Assembly (NCBI GenBank): GCA_023055425.1
Contig: JALGPY010000006.1
Span: 91,981,935-92,045,934, forward strand
DNA length: 64,000 bases
Origin: Linanthus parryae
Taxonomy: Eukaryota; Streptophyta; Magnoliopsida; Ericales; Polemoniaceae
Direction of reading: 5' to 3'
The translations under genes and the position numbers were made by a program. Each line of letters opens with the position of its first letter. Positions within the stretch are counted from its first letter, which is position 1. Positions 31,262 through 42,008 of this stretch are shown one piece after another. The notes beneath the pieces are model-generated. The model was not told the origin of the DNA. It made no database searches and saw only the letters and a program-made list of their open reading frames with translations.

Positions 31262-31697
31262 AGGGCAAGCCAAAATCTCTCATGCCTATAAATAACCTTC
31301 AGTGTGGCTAGGGTTAAGAATGTTTTCTAGCAATATTCGTATGAGATACAGAGCCTATGATTTGCGAGAAGTTGTCTAAGTTCAGTCAATTTTGTGAGAC
31401 AAAATCATTTATCTTCTTCCAGCAGGCTAGCACCAACGAAGAGCGAGTCCAGTGCAGATCCATCTGTGAGGATACCATAGAGGCGCCGTTTCTTTTCTAT
31501 GCTAGTGATCGTCACCAGTCACTGCGACTGGGCTACACCTCTAATCATCATATGATTCTCATTCACATGGGTCTTTCGTGTGTTTTCGGCAACTATTTTG
31601 TTTTATCCGCCACGTTTGATTTCCCAAAACCTAACAATTTTCCTGTTAGAATTACTAGTTTGTTTGATAAGATTCATTTTCACGTTGGGGACACCAA
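31262..31697 (-). other. GYP-I internal stub with primer-site candidate; otherwise unassigned
   Basis: 31681-31697 read on the minus strand gives TTGGTGTCCCCAACGTG directly inside the LTR at 31698, in the same place as the GYP-B primer site. The rest is unassigned. The plus strand has a TATA-like CCTATAAATAACC at about 31285-31297 and an open frame 31357-31728 (MICEKLSKFSQFCETKSF, 123 residues) without recognisable homology, so I do not call it a gene. Confidence 0.45.
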
Positions 31698-32120
31698 TGT
31701 AAGAAAGGAAATTTGTGATGGGTATTGATTAATTGTGTTCAAAGAGTTACAATTCAACAAGTAACTAGAAAAGATGAAGTACATATATGAAAATAGATAG
31801 TTTAGGAGAAAAGGGGATGGAAATAAGTCGTATATGTCGTAAAGAGCGAGACAATGGGACCATTGTTATGGTGAATTGTGTTTACCTTTTGAGTAAGGTG
31901 ATCCCTCTATTTATACAAGTATTAGGTCATCCAATGGGGATTATGTGGCTGTATGGAGCCACATGACCCATGTAAGGTGGTTATGACCCAGATCTAAGGA
32001 GTTCACTGTCAGTAGTACCGGAGTAGTATACACAACAAGTCAACTTCACAACATTAACGAGTGGGAGATGAGACAAAAACTATATGCGACGAGACTTATT
32101 CTAGCCTCCAAGCCAATAAG
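31698..32120 (-). repeat. GYP-I: gypsy LTR fragment related to GYP-B
   Basis: The plus strand starts TGTAAGAAAGG. The interior includes CGAGACTTATTCTAGCCTCC, parallel to the GYP-B LTR block CAGGACTTAATCTAGCCTCC. A TATA-like TGTATAAATAGAGGG is on the minus strand at about 31907-31921. The LTR is cut off at about 32120 by a copia LTR fragment. Confidence 0.6.
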
Positions 32121-32646
32121 TCCCCTGGTTCTCATGGATACATAATCCCATTTGTGGGAGGGACAAAACCTATCTACATCACTACCATCTCTCAACTTGC
32201 TTCATATCATGTCCGATTATAGCCTTTATAGTTACCCAGTTACGGTGAAACGTTTGACGATATCAAAACATGATAATTCACAACTAGAGTATCTAGTGAC
32301 TTCAAGTCAAAGGACCACAACACCACTATCACTATGAGAAGCACTTGTGACATTCACATAACTTCCATGTAGCCTTCTCGTGGCGGGTCAATCCAGTATG
32401 CCTTTACTCCTAATGCATACCCATGTGTTAGACTTGATATCTCCATATCAATCTACCCACATATAAGTCTCTATGCATAGTGATCGTCCTACTAACCATT
32501 ATACTTGACTATGGAAATTTACTATAACAACAATTGCAATCTAAGGACTTCATTATATTGATATCTTCATATCTAATAAAAATGAATAGTCTAACTAAAA
32601 CAACGTTCGCACTAAAATAGATTGTCTCTAGAGAATCTACACTAAC
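32121..32646 (-). repeat. COP-J: copia LTR fragment
   Basis: From TGGTTCTCATGGATACATAA to the family terminus AATCTACACTAACA at 32646, minus orientation. Includes the conserved TAGTTACCCAGTTACGGTG block. The other end of the LTR is missing. Confidence 0.75.
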
Positions 32647-33453
32647 AATTTTTAACTTCTTGAATTATAAATTTAATGATAAATTGTTCAATTGATTATG
32701 CATGATAAACAACATTGGGATTATTCTCAAATAAGAAATTTTAGATTTATTTTCATTTAAAGAAATGTGATGCTTAATATTGTTAGGGATCCCACCAATA
32801 TTTCACACTCTTCTCGCATTCAAATGTGAAATTAGTAACGCGAATACTCGTTTGACATGATTATATCTGTGTAGAAAGAACGGGGAAATGAGTCGAGATA
32901 TCGCTCGGATCCCTTGCACTTTTGTTTTCTTCTAATTTCTTTTTGTAATATTTTGACCAACATGTGCAGGAGCATTAATTATTTAGTGACATTAAATTTG
33001 TTGTAGATATGAAATTTCAAAATCATAAATGCTAGTTGACTTCTATTCTTCGACCTCTTCTTTTCATCATTATTTAACTTAGAATCCTTCTAGCTGCAAT
33101 TGACTTCTACGTTTAGTGGTCAATTGTTCAGTTACAATTGACTTCTATTCTCTCACCTCTTATTTCCATTAGTTAGTTATTAAATTGTTTGAAATCTAAT
33201 GCCACTTGGAATGAACACGGCTGCTCTCTCATTTGCGTTCTAAATTATCCGGTCAAAATGACTCAAATACGAATAAAAAAATCAAAATGATGGAGAAGAG
33301 AAGAATCAGAGTGGTAGATCTTAAATTGAATTCAGTTATAATTGACTTCTTTCCTTTGATCTCTAATTAAGTTGCTTTCAGTCATTAGGGTCAATTGTAA
33401 ATGAAAACAGTTTAACATTTTAAGAGGTCACATGTAATTAAACAAATTTAATA
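32647..33453. other. AT-rich sequence without recognised features
   Basis: No coding frame or LTR match. CAATTGACTTCT recurs at about 33107, 33138 and 33347, suggesting decayed short repeats. Confidence 0.5.
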
Positions 33454-33569
33454 GTGGGGCTGTTTGAATGAATTGACATTAATCAGTGTTTGTGCTTAAA
33501 AGTTCATTACTGTTTGAATGCGGTAGATTGTTGTAGATTATCAGTAAAAAAAAATTAATTTTTGAGATA

Positions 33570-33632
33570 GCCAGATTTGAGCTCGAGACCTCATGCAGGG
33601 ACTTTCAACACTCTACCACCGAGCTAACACAC
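33570..33632 (-). other. tRNA-like pol III boxes, copy 1
   Basis: The minus strand reads TTAGCTCGGTGGTAGAGTG (box A-like) and, about 20 bp on, GGTCTCGAGCTCAAATC (box B-like; consensus GGTTCGANTC). The layout matches tRNA-derived SINE heads. No full cloverleaf is evident, so it is not called a tRNA gene. Confidence 0.5.
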
Positions 33633-33942
33633 ATTTGCATAAAAAATCAAAAATCACAAAAAAAGAGGCTGGAATTTTCCAAGAAAAATCTTGAATTTTG
33701 CCTAAAAATTCGGAACTCCGGCTGAAATTTAAAAATCTCCATTTAAAACGGGAATTTCAATTTTTTTCCAAAAATCCAGATTTTGTGTTTGGGGAGGTTT
33801 GACCGATTATATCAATTTTTTATTATTTTTTCTTTCCTCCATACTTCCTCTCATCCAAACAAGTCCGGTATATTAAATGAAGAGATAGATGAATTATGAC
33901 AACATCATTTGCTAAAACTACTATATGTACTACCTCCGTTTC

Positions 33943-34150
33943 CCCCAGAATCTTTCTAGTTGACTTTATGATCACTTTGACATACTAATTTAGCTAATTA
34001 TGATACAAAAATATGTTAATAGTTTTATAACATTGTAGATCTTTTTTAACACAACACTATGAATGAATTAAGAAACTTTCGTATAATATCGTTAGCTAAA
34101 TTAGCCGATCAAAGTGATCATTAAAGTTAAATGAGAGGATTGGGGGCAAC
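33943..34150. mobile_element. Stowaway-like MITE, copy 1
   Basis: The left end TACTACCTCCGTTTCCCCCAG is a variant of the plant Stowaway terminus. The inner inverted match TTTATGATCACTTTGA (left) and TCAAAGTGATCATTAAAG (right) supports a hairpin element. The right terminus has decayed to GATTGGGGGCAAC. Confidence 0.6.
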
Positions 34151-34284
34151 AAACCAGGATTGTGGGCTGTTTGAATGAGCTGAAATAAGTGAGAGATTGA
34201 TCTTCAAAACTCATTTAATCTGTAGTGTTTACGGTAGATTATTGTAGATTATTTGTAAAAAAATATTTGTTTTGTTTTGAGATA

Positions 34285-34347
34285 GCCTAGTTCGAACTCG
34301 AGACCTTATGCATGAGCTTCCAACATTCTACCACTGAGGTAACACAC
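34285..34347 (-). other. tRNA-like pol III boxes, copy 2
   Basis: On the minus strand TTACCTCAGTGGTAGAATG and GGTCTCGAGTTCGAACT. Box B here is closer to the consensus than in copy 1. Confidence 0.55.
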
Positions 34348-34767
34348 ATTTGCATATAAAAGGATTATAAATCATTGAAAAATAGGTTAGAATTTCCCGG
34401 AAAAAAAATCATGATTTTCGCCTAAAAATACGAAATTCGGCTAAAAATCCGGAAATCGTGATTTAAAATCAGAGTTCCAGATTTTTAAGCAAAAATCTTA
34501 TTTTGTTGACGTTTGGAGAAGTTTGACCGATTATATCAAATTTTTGACTTCTCATTTACTCCCTACTCCCTCTCATCTAAACAATTCTAGTATATGAAAT
34601 GAAGAGGAGGATGAATCATGACAACATCATTTCCTAGAATGATTAGTATATACTACCTCTGTTTCCCCAGAATCTTACTATTTGTATTTGACTTTATGAT
34701 CACTTTGACTAACTGATTTAGCTAACGATATGATATGAAAATATGTTAATCGTTTCATAAAATTGTA

Positions 34768-35008
34768 CTACCTCTATATCTTTTCTTTCAGTTTATTTCA
34801 TTTTTTGACACCATTCAACTGACCCTGTGATGGTTAGCAAAACGTTTGGTAATCTTTGCATGATATTTTAGAGTAAACTTCACTCTGTAATACTATGAAA
34901 AAAGATGCTAAAAAATTACCTTGTTTTTCTAACCAAATCACCGAATAAAAAAAGTGACTCCGTTACATATTAAAAAGTCAACCGAAGTTAAAAGAGATAA
35001 AACATAGG
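34768..35008. mobile_element. MITE-like insertion inside the second Stowaway copy
   Basis: A 241-bp segment absent from unit 1, flanked by TTGTA at 34763-34767 and 35009-35013. Its ends CTACCTCTATATCTTTTC and GAGATAAAACATAGG are loosely inverted. Non-coding. The superfamily is uncertain. Confidence 0.6.
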
Positions 35009-35136
35009 TTGTAAATATTTTTTAAGACTACAACACTGTGAAAGGATTAAGAAATTTTCATCTCATAGCGTTAGCTGAATTAGCGATCAAAGTGATTCCT
35101 AAATTGAAATGAGAGGATTGAGGGCAACAGACCAGG

Positions 35137-35425
35137 TAATAAATAGAGAAAATATTATGGGTATGGATTGTCCTAACCATATATAACTGAAAAAAGTTAT
35201 GATAAGTAGCCCACTACCGTAGCCAGAACCGTAGCCAGAATGTGATGTGGCATGCCACATCAACACATTGAGAAAGGAAATGAGAAAAAAAAATAACAAT
35301 AAAAATTACATCGGTAATTATTTATTGTTACACCGAACTTTAAGTAAGTCTGACCTTTTCACTCCCACTCATCAATTTAGAAAAAAATCTCTCAATTTAT
35401 TTTTATCTTGAGGAAAAAATATTTT
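35137..35425. other. Spacer left of the LINE
   Basis: No gene. Holds an 11-bp tandem pair (CCGTAGCCAGAA, twice, near 35217-35240) and a perfect palindrome GATGTGGCATGCCACATC near 35243-35260. Confidence 0.55.
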
Positions 35426-36165
35426 TCATTCACTTGGGTTCAACTGAAGCAAATCATTCAGAGTACAATCACTATTCCAGCTCGGCGTCACACCCATCAA
35501 AACTCTTGTATCAGGAATCGTTAAACCAAATTGAGCATAACAATGAACTACCCTATTAGTCGTCCGAGGGCTCCAAGCTATCTTAAACTGAGAAAATTGT
35601 TGTACAATTATTCGACAGTCCGCCATAATTATCCAAACGTAGAACGATCTTTTACCAAACTTGTGTGACAGTTCGCTATCCTCTGCAGGTCAACCTCAAT
35701 ATAAATCTTCTGAATACGCATCCTAGAGGCGAGCTGCAGTCCTTCACGAAGCGCCAGTCCTTCAACGAGCCTTGGTGAAGGAACCCACGGAATAGACCCT
35801 GTCATGGATGCTAAGCATTGACCACAGCGATCCCGAAGCACAGCCCCTATCGCCGCTCTTTCAATCTCAATTTTCCGCGCCCCGTCGCTATTGAGCTTCA
35901 CCCAGCCGACTGAAGGAGCCTGCCAAGTTTCTGGGCTCGACGAAGATGAGTTTTGAACAGAAGTCCGGGTTTCACCCGAGTCCACTACAGCCGCAAATTC
36001 GGCGGAAGAAGATAAGATCTGTTTGGCAATAGCATGTACTGATCCAAATTTCTGCTCAAAAATCCTTAGATTCCGATATCGCCATACCGTCCATATCGTC
36101 AGAACCAGCCTCGATCTCTTCCCTAGTGACAAAGTAGCCATCGATTCATTTATCCATTCCAACAA
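35426..36165 (-). pseudogene. LINE-K RNase H domain
   Basis: Two adjoining frames. VGWVKLNSDGARKIEIERAA carries the first Asp (usual form: K.N.DGA). LVEGLALREGLQLASRMRI carries the Glu. IYIEVDLQRIANC fits the D-x-x-x-[LV] third motif, with Asp retained. After a stop at about 35629 the tail continues as FKIAWSPRTTNRVVHCYAQF, where the usual R..N..AH.LA is modified. This RVT_3-type RNase H would degrade RNA in RNA-DNA hybrids. Confidence 0.8.
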
Positions 36166-36183
36166 GTCTGAATGTCTTCTATG

Positions 36184-37110
36184 TCAAGAATTATCCCCGA
36201 ACACACTAAGCCAGACCTCGTCCATCTTCTTGCAGCGTAAAAATAGATGAGACTCCGTTTCCCCACCCCGTTGGCACCACAAGTAGAGAGTTGGGACATG
36301 AATCCCATGCTTACAGAGGTTAGTTGCCGTAGGGAGAGCACTGTATATGGAACGCCAAGTAGTAAAAATCGCTCGGCTAGGAGCTTTCGTACTCCAGAGC
36401 TTCTTAAATGAATCAGTAGATGGATTGGAACATTTCCCATTACTCCCCATCATCATGTTTGTAGCCACTTGCTAGCCCAACTGCACTGAGTAACAGCCAC
36501 TCTCGTCAAAGAACCAAGACCAAGATTCCTCCTACCTAGTGGAGGGAAGGATGATTTTCTTGACCGCGTGAGCATCAACCGAGTTCAGAGATGCTTCCAA
36601 TCGCTCCATACACCATTAGTTAGTAATAATATCAATCAGATAGCAAACACGGATCTAGGAATTTGAATGATTGGAAGAGCATACCTTGAAGCTATGTGGA
36701 CGTGGAATCCACCGGCCATTAAAAACCCTAATCGTGGAACCATCCCCCACATTCTGAAAAAGGCCTCTATGCAACACTGATCTTACAGCAACAATTCCGC
36801 GCCACACTTGGGATGGGTTTGAGCCAATTCTATCCTTCAAGAAATCCATATCGGGGAAACATTTAGCTTCAAGGATCTTTGCAAGTAGAGAATATGGATT
36901 CGTAATAATCTTCCAACCTTGATTCTCTAATAGAGCCAAATTAAAAGAATGGAAGTCACGGAAACCGACACCTTTGGAAGCTTTAAGTTTCTTAAATCGG
37001 TCCCACACTAGCCAGCAAATACCCAGCCCCTCCTTGCGATTCCACCAAAAGTCGCGAAGCAGACGCTCAATCCTCTCACAGAGCGTTAGAGGTAAGAGAA
37101 AACAAGACAT
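36184..37110 (-). pseudogene. LINE-K RT C-terminal and zf-RVT region
   Basis: 37110-36655 reads LLRDFWWNRKEGLGICWLVW, KGVGFRDFHSFNLALLENQG and QVWRGIVAVRSVLHRGLFQN, the segment after RT in plant LINEs. 36468-36184 reads LWSTKAPSRAIFTTWRSIYS and TLYLWCQRGGETESHLFLRC, the zf-RVT cysteine/histidine cluster. A frame break and about 190 bp lie between them. Confidence 0.8.
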
Positions 37111-37220
37111 TGAATAACTCGAAATGACCTAAACAATATCCTTTATAAGGATCTCCTTCCCCGCCGAAATAAGAACTTCTCTTTATACCCAAGTAGCCTT
37201 TTACTTATCCTCTCCAAAAT

Positions 37221-38232
37221 TCATGAAAAGGGCCACATCTGTGACCTCCCAATATTTGACGGTAGTCCCAAGTACTTGTCAAACATCGAGACAAGCTGAA
37301 ATCTCGCCATACCACATAGAAATTCCTGCATATCTTGGGTTATGTTACTAGAGAACATTGCAGAAGACTTCTGCATGTTAATTTGCTGGTCTGACGCCAA
37401 TTCGTAGTCCTGCATAATATCCAATAGCGGTTGAACTTCAGAAGGCTCGGCTTTAATGAAGAAAATGCTATCATCAACAAACAAAAGATGGGACACCTAA
37501 GGGCCAGATCGCGAAGCACGCATCGGAGAGATTCCCCCATCCCTGCTAGCATTCAAAAGTAAGTGAGACAAGCCTTCAGTACAAATTAGAAAAAACTAAG
37601 GTGATAACGGACATCCCAGACGCAGTCCACGTCGTGGGATAACATTTCCAACCACCTCCTCTTTACGAATAAAAGAATACCGTACCGTCGATACACATCT
37701 CTTAACCAACGAGACCAAGCTGCTATCACGAAATTATCCGTTATAAGGCGACCTGGCACAAACGCACTTCAATTATGTGATATAATAGTATCCAAGATCC
37801 TATTCAAACGGTTATTAATCACCTTTGTAATAATTTTATAAATCACCGTGCATAAATTGATAGGCCTAAAATCATATGCCCGACGAGGTTGCTTAACTTT
37901 CGGAATCAATGCAATAAGTGTATGATTGAGAGAGGTTACCTCGTCCCCATCATTAAGAATGGCCAAGCATTTGGCGGTAACTTCTTGTCCCACATTCGTC
38001 CATAAATTCTGAAAGAATGCCGGCGGGACTCCGTCTATGCATGGGGCCTTGTGTGCCCCATCATATGAAGCGCATCATAGACCTCAGCCGAGATGTACGG
38101 GGCTGCTAGGAGGTCCTTGTGTGCATCCTTGAGCAACGAAGGGACTAAAACCACCACTTTTTCAATCTCCTCGTCTGTGGGGTTGCGGCTAGCAAACAAA
38201 TTAGTGAAGTACTCAGAAAGAACCTGAACCAC
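37221..38232 (-). pseudogene. LINE-K reverse transcriptase
   Basis: 38232-38035 is the RT N-terminal flank. 37993-37769 has LNHTLIALIPKVKQPRRAYD and FRPINLCTVIYKIITKVINN, the first RT motifs. 37496-37221 has MSHLLFVDDSIFFIKAE, with the active site VDD in FVDDS (usually FADD). The middle motifs lie in broken sequence at 37500-37760. Confidence 0.85.
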
Positions 38233-38548
38233 CTCCGCATCATCTTCAACCCAACGTCCCGAGTCATCTTCAATCCCAAATATAGCATTCCTTGCCTATA
38301 GCATAGACGCCTTTTGGTGAAATAACCGTGTATTCTTATCTCCCAGTTTCAGCCACGAAACACGGTAGCGTTGGTACCACATAGTCTCCTCCGTTTTTAA
38401 CAAATCATTATATTATTCCCTTAGAAACTGAATCCGATCCACCACCCGCCTAGAAGACCGACAGGTGGCTAGATCGTGCAGTCGAGCTCACTGGACTCTC
38501 AATCTTCTCGGCACGCACCCAACCGTTCGGGCCTTCCAGCGCTGAAGT

Positions 38549-39844
38549 CTACATGTTGTCACTGCCACCCCTGTCCCATGCTCCCTGTACAGTCTCGTCG
38601 AATACATCCTTTCCAAACCAAGTTGTTTCAAAGATAAATATGTGCTGAGCATAACGGGCCTTATAAAAATCCTTGGGGGTCCAAGATGAATTGAATCGGC
38701 ATGTGGAAGAGATCAAGTGATTAACCCGAGCACCCGCAAATATTTCAATCCACTCGGGCGAAGCAACTACCCGATCGAGTCTCTCACGAATAGCATCCTC
38801 ATCTAAATGATTATTAGACCAAGTATAATGCAGACAAACAAACCCAACATCCTTCAACTCATTACGAAAAACTGCTTCGTGAAATGGCGCGAGTTGTTGG
38901 AAAGAAATCTCTCCCCCCCCCCCTCATTTTCTTCATTAGAAAGGATTGCATTAAAATCACCAAGCACAGACCATTTTTTAACGTCCCACCGCTGCAATTT
39001 ATCAATTAGGGACCATTTGTGAACCCGTTGTGACGTAACGAAATCACCATAGAGCCCCGTAAAATGCCACCAATAATCCGAAACTTCAAATTTATTAAGC
39101 AGTCAATATGGACAGAGGAAGATGATAAAACTGACACGGACATAGAATTGGCATGTGGAAGAGATCAAGTGATTAACCCCAGCACCCGCAAACATTTCAA
39201 TCCACTCGGGCGAAGCAACTACCCGGTCGAGTCTCTCACGAATAGCATCCTCATCCGAATGATTATTAGACCAAGTATAACACCAACCAACAAACCCAAA
39301 ATCCTTCAACTCATTATGAAAAAGTGCTTATTGAAATGGCGCGAGTTTTTGGAAAGAAAGCTCTCCCCCCCTCCCCCCCCCCCCCCCTCCCCTCATTTTC
39401 TTCATTAGAAAGGATTGCATTAAGATCACCAAGCACATACCATTGTTTAACGTCCCACCGCTGCAATTTATCAATTAGGAACCATGTGTGAACCCGTTGT
39501 GACGTAACTAAATCACCATAGAGCCCCGTAAAATGCCACCAATAATCCGAAACTTCAAATTTTATTAAGCAATCAATATGGAAAGAAGAAGATGATAAAA
39601 CTGACACGGACATAGACTCGTCCCACAATAATGAGAGACCACCTTGACGACCTTGACCTTGAAAACTAACATGGAAACCTGAACGAAAATCACACTTTGC
39701 ACCGATACAATCCATATCCAAGCAAGTTAACTTAGTCTCCATTAAGACAATAAAGTTTGGCCGCTCCCTTGTAACAAGGTCACAGAGAGCACGGAACGCA
39801 CATGAGTTACCCAACCCCCGTACGTTCCAACCGATACCGATCAT
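38549..39844 (-). pseudogene. LINE-K endonuclease, with duplicated C-terminal part
   Basis: 39844-39314: MIGIGWNVRGLGNSCAFRAL, PNFIVLMETKL (catalytic Glu), FTGLYGD and WYVLGDLNAILS (Asp/Asn motif), an APE-type endonuclease that nicks target DNA. Its continuation MKDFGFVGWCYTWSNNHSDE...IRERLDRVVAS occurs twice (39309-39103 and 38857-38549) because of the tandem duplication. A poly-C run on the plus strand (39361-39394) breaks the frame. Confidence 0.85.
38697..39606. repeat. About 450-bp tandem duplication within LINE-K
   Basis: The block starting GGCATGTGGAAGAGATCAAG at about 38698 recurs at about 39150. The block ending CTGACACGGACATAG at 39131-39145 recurs at 39601-39615. The offset grows from about 452 to 470 because the poly-C tract is longer in the second copy. 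Confidence 0.85.
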
Positions 39845-40300
39845 TGCGTCCGGCAGTGGTGCTCCGCACTCAAAGCCGATATCTTTGGTTTGTCGTTTCC
39901 ATGTAATCCATCCTCAGTTTCCTCAAACATAGCTTCCTTAACATGCTCTTCGGTCAAACAATCACTCCCACCAATCTTCAATTTCTTGATAACCCCCTGA
40001 CGCTCGATAGGGAAGTTGGTTTCGACAAAGTCCTCCATTGTTTTCCGGTTTTCATCCAGTGCACCATCCCCTTCATCGTGGCTCACCTTCCCCTTGCCCT
40101 TCCTAATCTGTTCCCGTAACCCTGCTAGATTACGTCTTTGAAATTGGCTCGGGGGTGGGGATAGCCTTAGGTGAATTGGCCATCTTCTTGAGTTGGCGAG
40201 GAGAAGGCGTCGATTTCTCCATCGCTGAGAAAACCACTGGAAAGGACATCTAAATCTTCAAAGGTTGGGTCGCCTTCATGGGTAAAGCCTTCCCCAACCC
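39841..40300 (-). pseudogene. LINE-K ORF1 remnant
   Basis: 40086-39841 encodes MSHDEGDGALDENRKTMEDF, acidic and charged. Its TGA overlaps the ATG of the endonuclease frame (ATGA), a common ORF1/ORF2 arrangement. Upstream sequence to about 40300 has Lys/Pro-rich pieces in other frames. The zinc-knuckle region is not recognisable. Confidence 0.5.
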
Positions 40301-40314
40301 GTCAATCTTAAAAC

Positions 40315-41836
40315 TGTTGGAATTGGGCCGTAGAGGCAATCAATTAATTGTGACAAATATGTGGATTTACGATTCATTGTGTTATCGATATAGAGATATG
40401 TTAGCATGAATGAATTCCTTAGAATATAAGTGTTATATTCTTAAATATCCCTAGTCAATTATAATGATTAATGGGACAATCATCTATAGAATAATATGGG
40501 GTTACATTGATATGGAGATATCACGATCAAACACATGGGTATGCATTAGGAGTAATCGCATATTGGATTGACCCACGACGAGAAGGATACATTAGATTAT
40601 GTCAAAGTCACAATCGCTTCTCGTAGTGCCAATTATAATGTAATCTTTAGACTTGAATTCACTAGATACTCTAGTTGTGGAATATCATGCTTTGATGTTA
40701 TCCAACGTTGTGCCTTAACCGGGAAACTATAAAGATAGCTATCGGGCATGATAGGAAGCAATCTTAGAGATCGTAGTGATGTAGAGAGGATTTGTCCCTC
40801 CCACGTAATGGGTGTAAATATCCACGGCCACTCGAGGGATGGTGCTAATTAAATGTCTGACCAGACTCAGATAAATCAATATGGAGATATTGATGTTATC
40901 TGCTTGCATAAGCAAATTCCCATGATCGAGAAACTATGGATTGGATATACAAGTGTGAATATTATGTCTCGTGTCCAATCCGGATATAGAGACAAAGGGA
41001 AAAACGCAATATGTGATATTGGGCACAAGGTTTGTCATGATGACTATTCTATTTGTTGGCTAGAATGGATGTCTTGCTAGAGGCCGCTCCATATTAGTAA
41101 ATAGTTACTACCAACTAAATAGAACATATGGGGCCACACGCCATATAGGGGTGAACTAGACTTGAGAATTAATTAATTAATTAATTAATTAATATGATTA
41201 ATTAATTAGAAGGATAAAATCGCAACAACTTGCTAACTTAGTAGGACTAATATGCAAGTTGGACTAATCCATGTGTGGACATGATTAGGATTCGCCAAGG
41301 TGGACTAATTCATGTAGAGACATGATTATGATTAAATTTCAAAAAGAACTAATCCATGTATGGACATAATGAGGACTTGTTTGCAAAAGGGGACTAATCC
41401 TGATTTGAGTAGGATTAGGAGAGGGGTTCTTTATGTAGTAGGACGAGGAGTTGTTGGACTATACATAGAACAATCCTAGCTTATTTTTTTCTACACATCT
41501 ACATGATTATATTAGGAGAGAATAAAGCAAGGTGAGAGAGCATGTCCCAAAGGAGGGCCGAACCCACCTTGGGACCGCCCCCTACCCGTCGGCCACACAA
41601 GGAGGTGCCGCCCACCTTGGTGCTCCATTGTTGCGTGATTTCTTCTTTCTCCTCCATTCTTCCTAGCTAGAAAAAGGAGTTGGAATATCTAGATCTCACC
41701 TCTAGGCGTGGATCAACCGTAGAGACGTGACACTATTCACGTTACAAGTCATCACAGGAGACCTCTAAGGTGTGTTACTTGTTTCTTCCCTTACCATCGT
41801 AAACCCAATAGTGGTATCCATGATCAAAACCCAACA
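40315..41836 (+). repeat. COP-F 5' LTR
   Basis: 1522 bp, TGTTGGAATTGGG to AAAACCCAACA, plus orientation. Contains an (ATTA)n run at about 41168-41195. Copia family LTR. Confidence 0.9.
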
Positions 41837-42008
41837 GTGGTATCAGAGCCACAGGTCGTAGAGCATAACGTGGTTTATGTGTTACGATTTATGTAGTTTT
41901 ACACTTAAAATTATTGTTTATCGCGTAAAACGGACAAATCAAACATATTGATGTAATTTGTCAATAATTCAATCAAACAAGAACTAATTTTACATGGGAT
42001 GTAGGAAT
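41837..42008 (+). other. COP-F primer binding site and start of leader
   Basis: TGGTATCAGAGCC at 41838-41850 is the initiator-Met primer site. About 160 bp of leader follow, ending GATGTAGGAAT where COP-E begins. The rest of COP-F is not in the window and may lie beyond COP-E. Confidence 0.88.

Larger units (their letters stand above)
33454..34158. repeat. Direct duplication, unit 1 (tRNA-like boxes plus Stowaway-like MITE)
   Basis: From GGGGCTGTTTGAATGA to GGCAACAAACCAGG. Unit 2 (34162-35136) has the same order: GGGCTGTTTGAATGAG, tRNA-like boxes, CCTAAAAATxCGxAA blocks, TTTGACCGATTATATCAA, then a TACTACCTCxGTTTCC element and GGGCAACAGACCAGG. The units are diverged and almost contiguous, so this is an old tandem duplication or a dimeric element. 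Confidence 0.75.
34162..35136. repeat. Direct duplication, unit 2
   Basis: Second copy of the 33454-34158 unit, lengthened by a 241-bp insertion at 34768-35008. It contains a second Stowaway-like copy starting at about 34653 (TACTACCTCTGTTTCCCCAG). Confidence 0.75.
35426..40314 (-). mobile_element. LINE-K: decayed L1-type LINE with RNase H
   Basis: On the minus strand from right to left: a partial ORF1, an ATGA overlap into an APE-type endonuclease, reverse transcriptase, a zf-RVT region and an RNase H. This is plant L1 architecture. It is interrupted throughout by stops and frameshifts and contains a 450-bp tandem duplication. The 5' end is cut by COP-F at 40315. A poly-A tail and TSD are not clear. 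Confidence 0.88.

Noticed and set aside
31357..31728. 123-residue plus-strand ORF as a host gene
   Set aside because: It runs across the gypsy primer site and LTR boundary at 31698, so it cannot be a natural gene unit as it stands.
33570..33632. Functional tRNA gene
   Set aside because: Box A and box B resemble pol III promoters, but no acceptor stem pairing or complete cloverleaf is visible, and there are two diverged copies inside a repeat.
41166..41200. (ATTA)n run as an origin or regulatory site
   Set aside because: A simple-sequence run in the COP-F LTR; the other copies have shorter versions, consistent with slippage.
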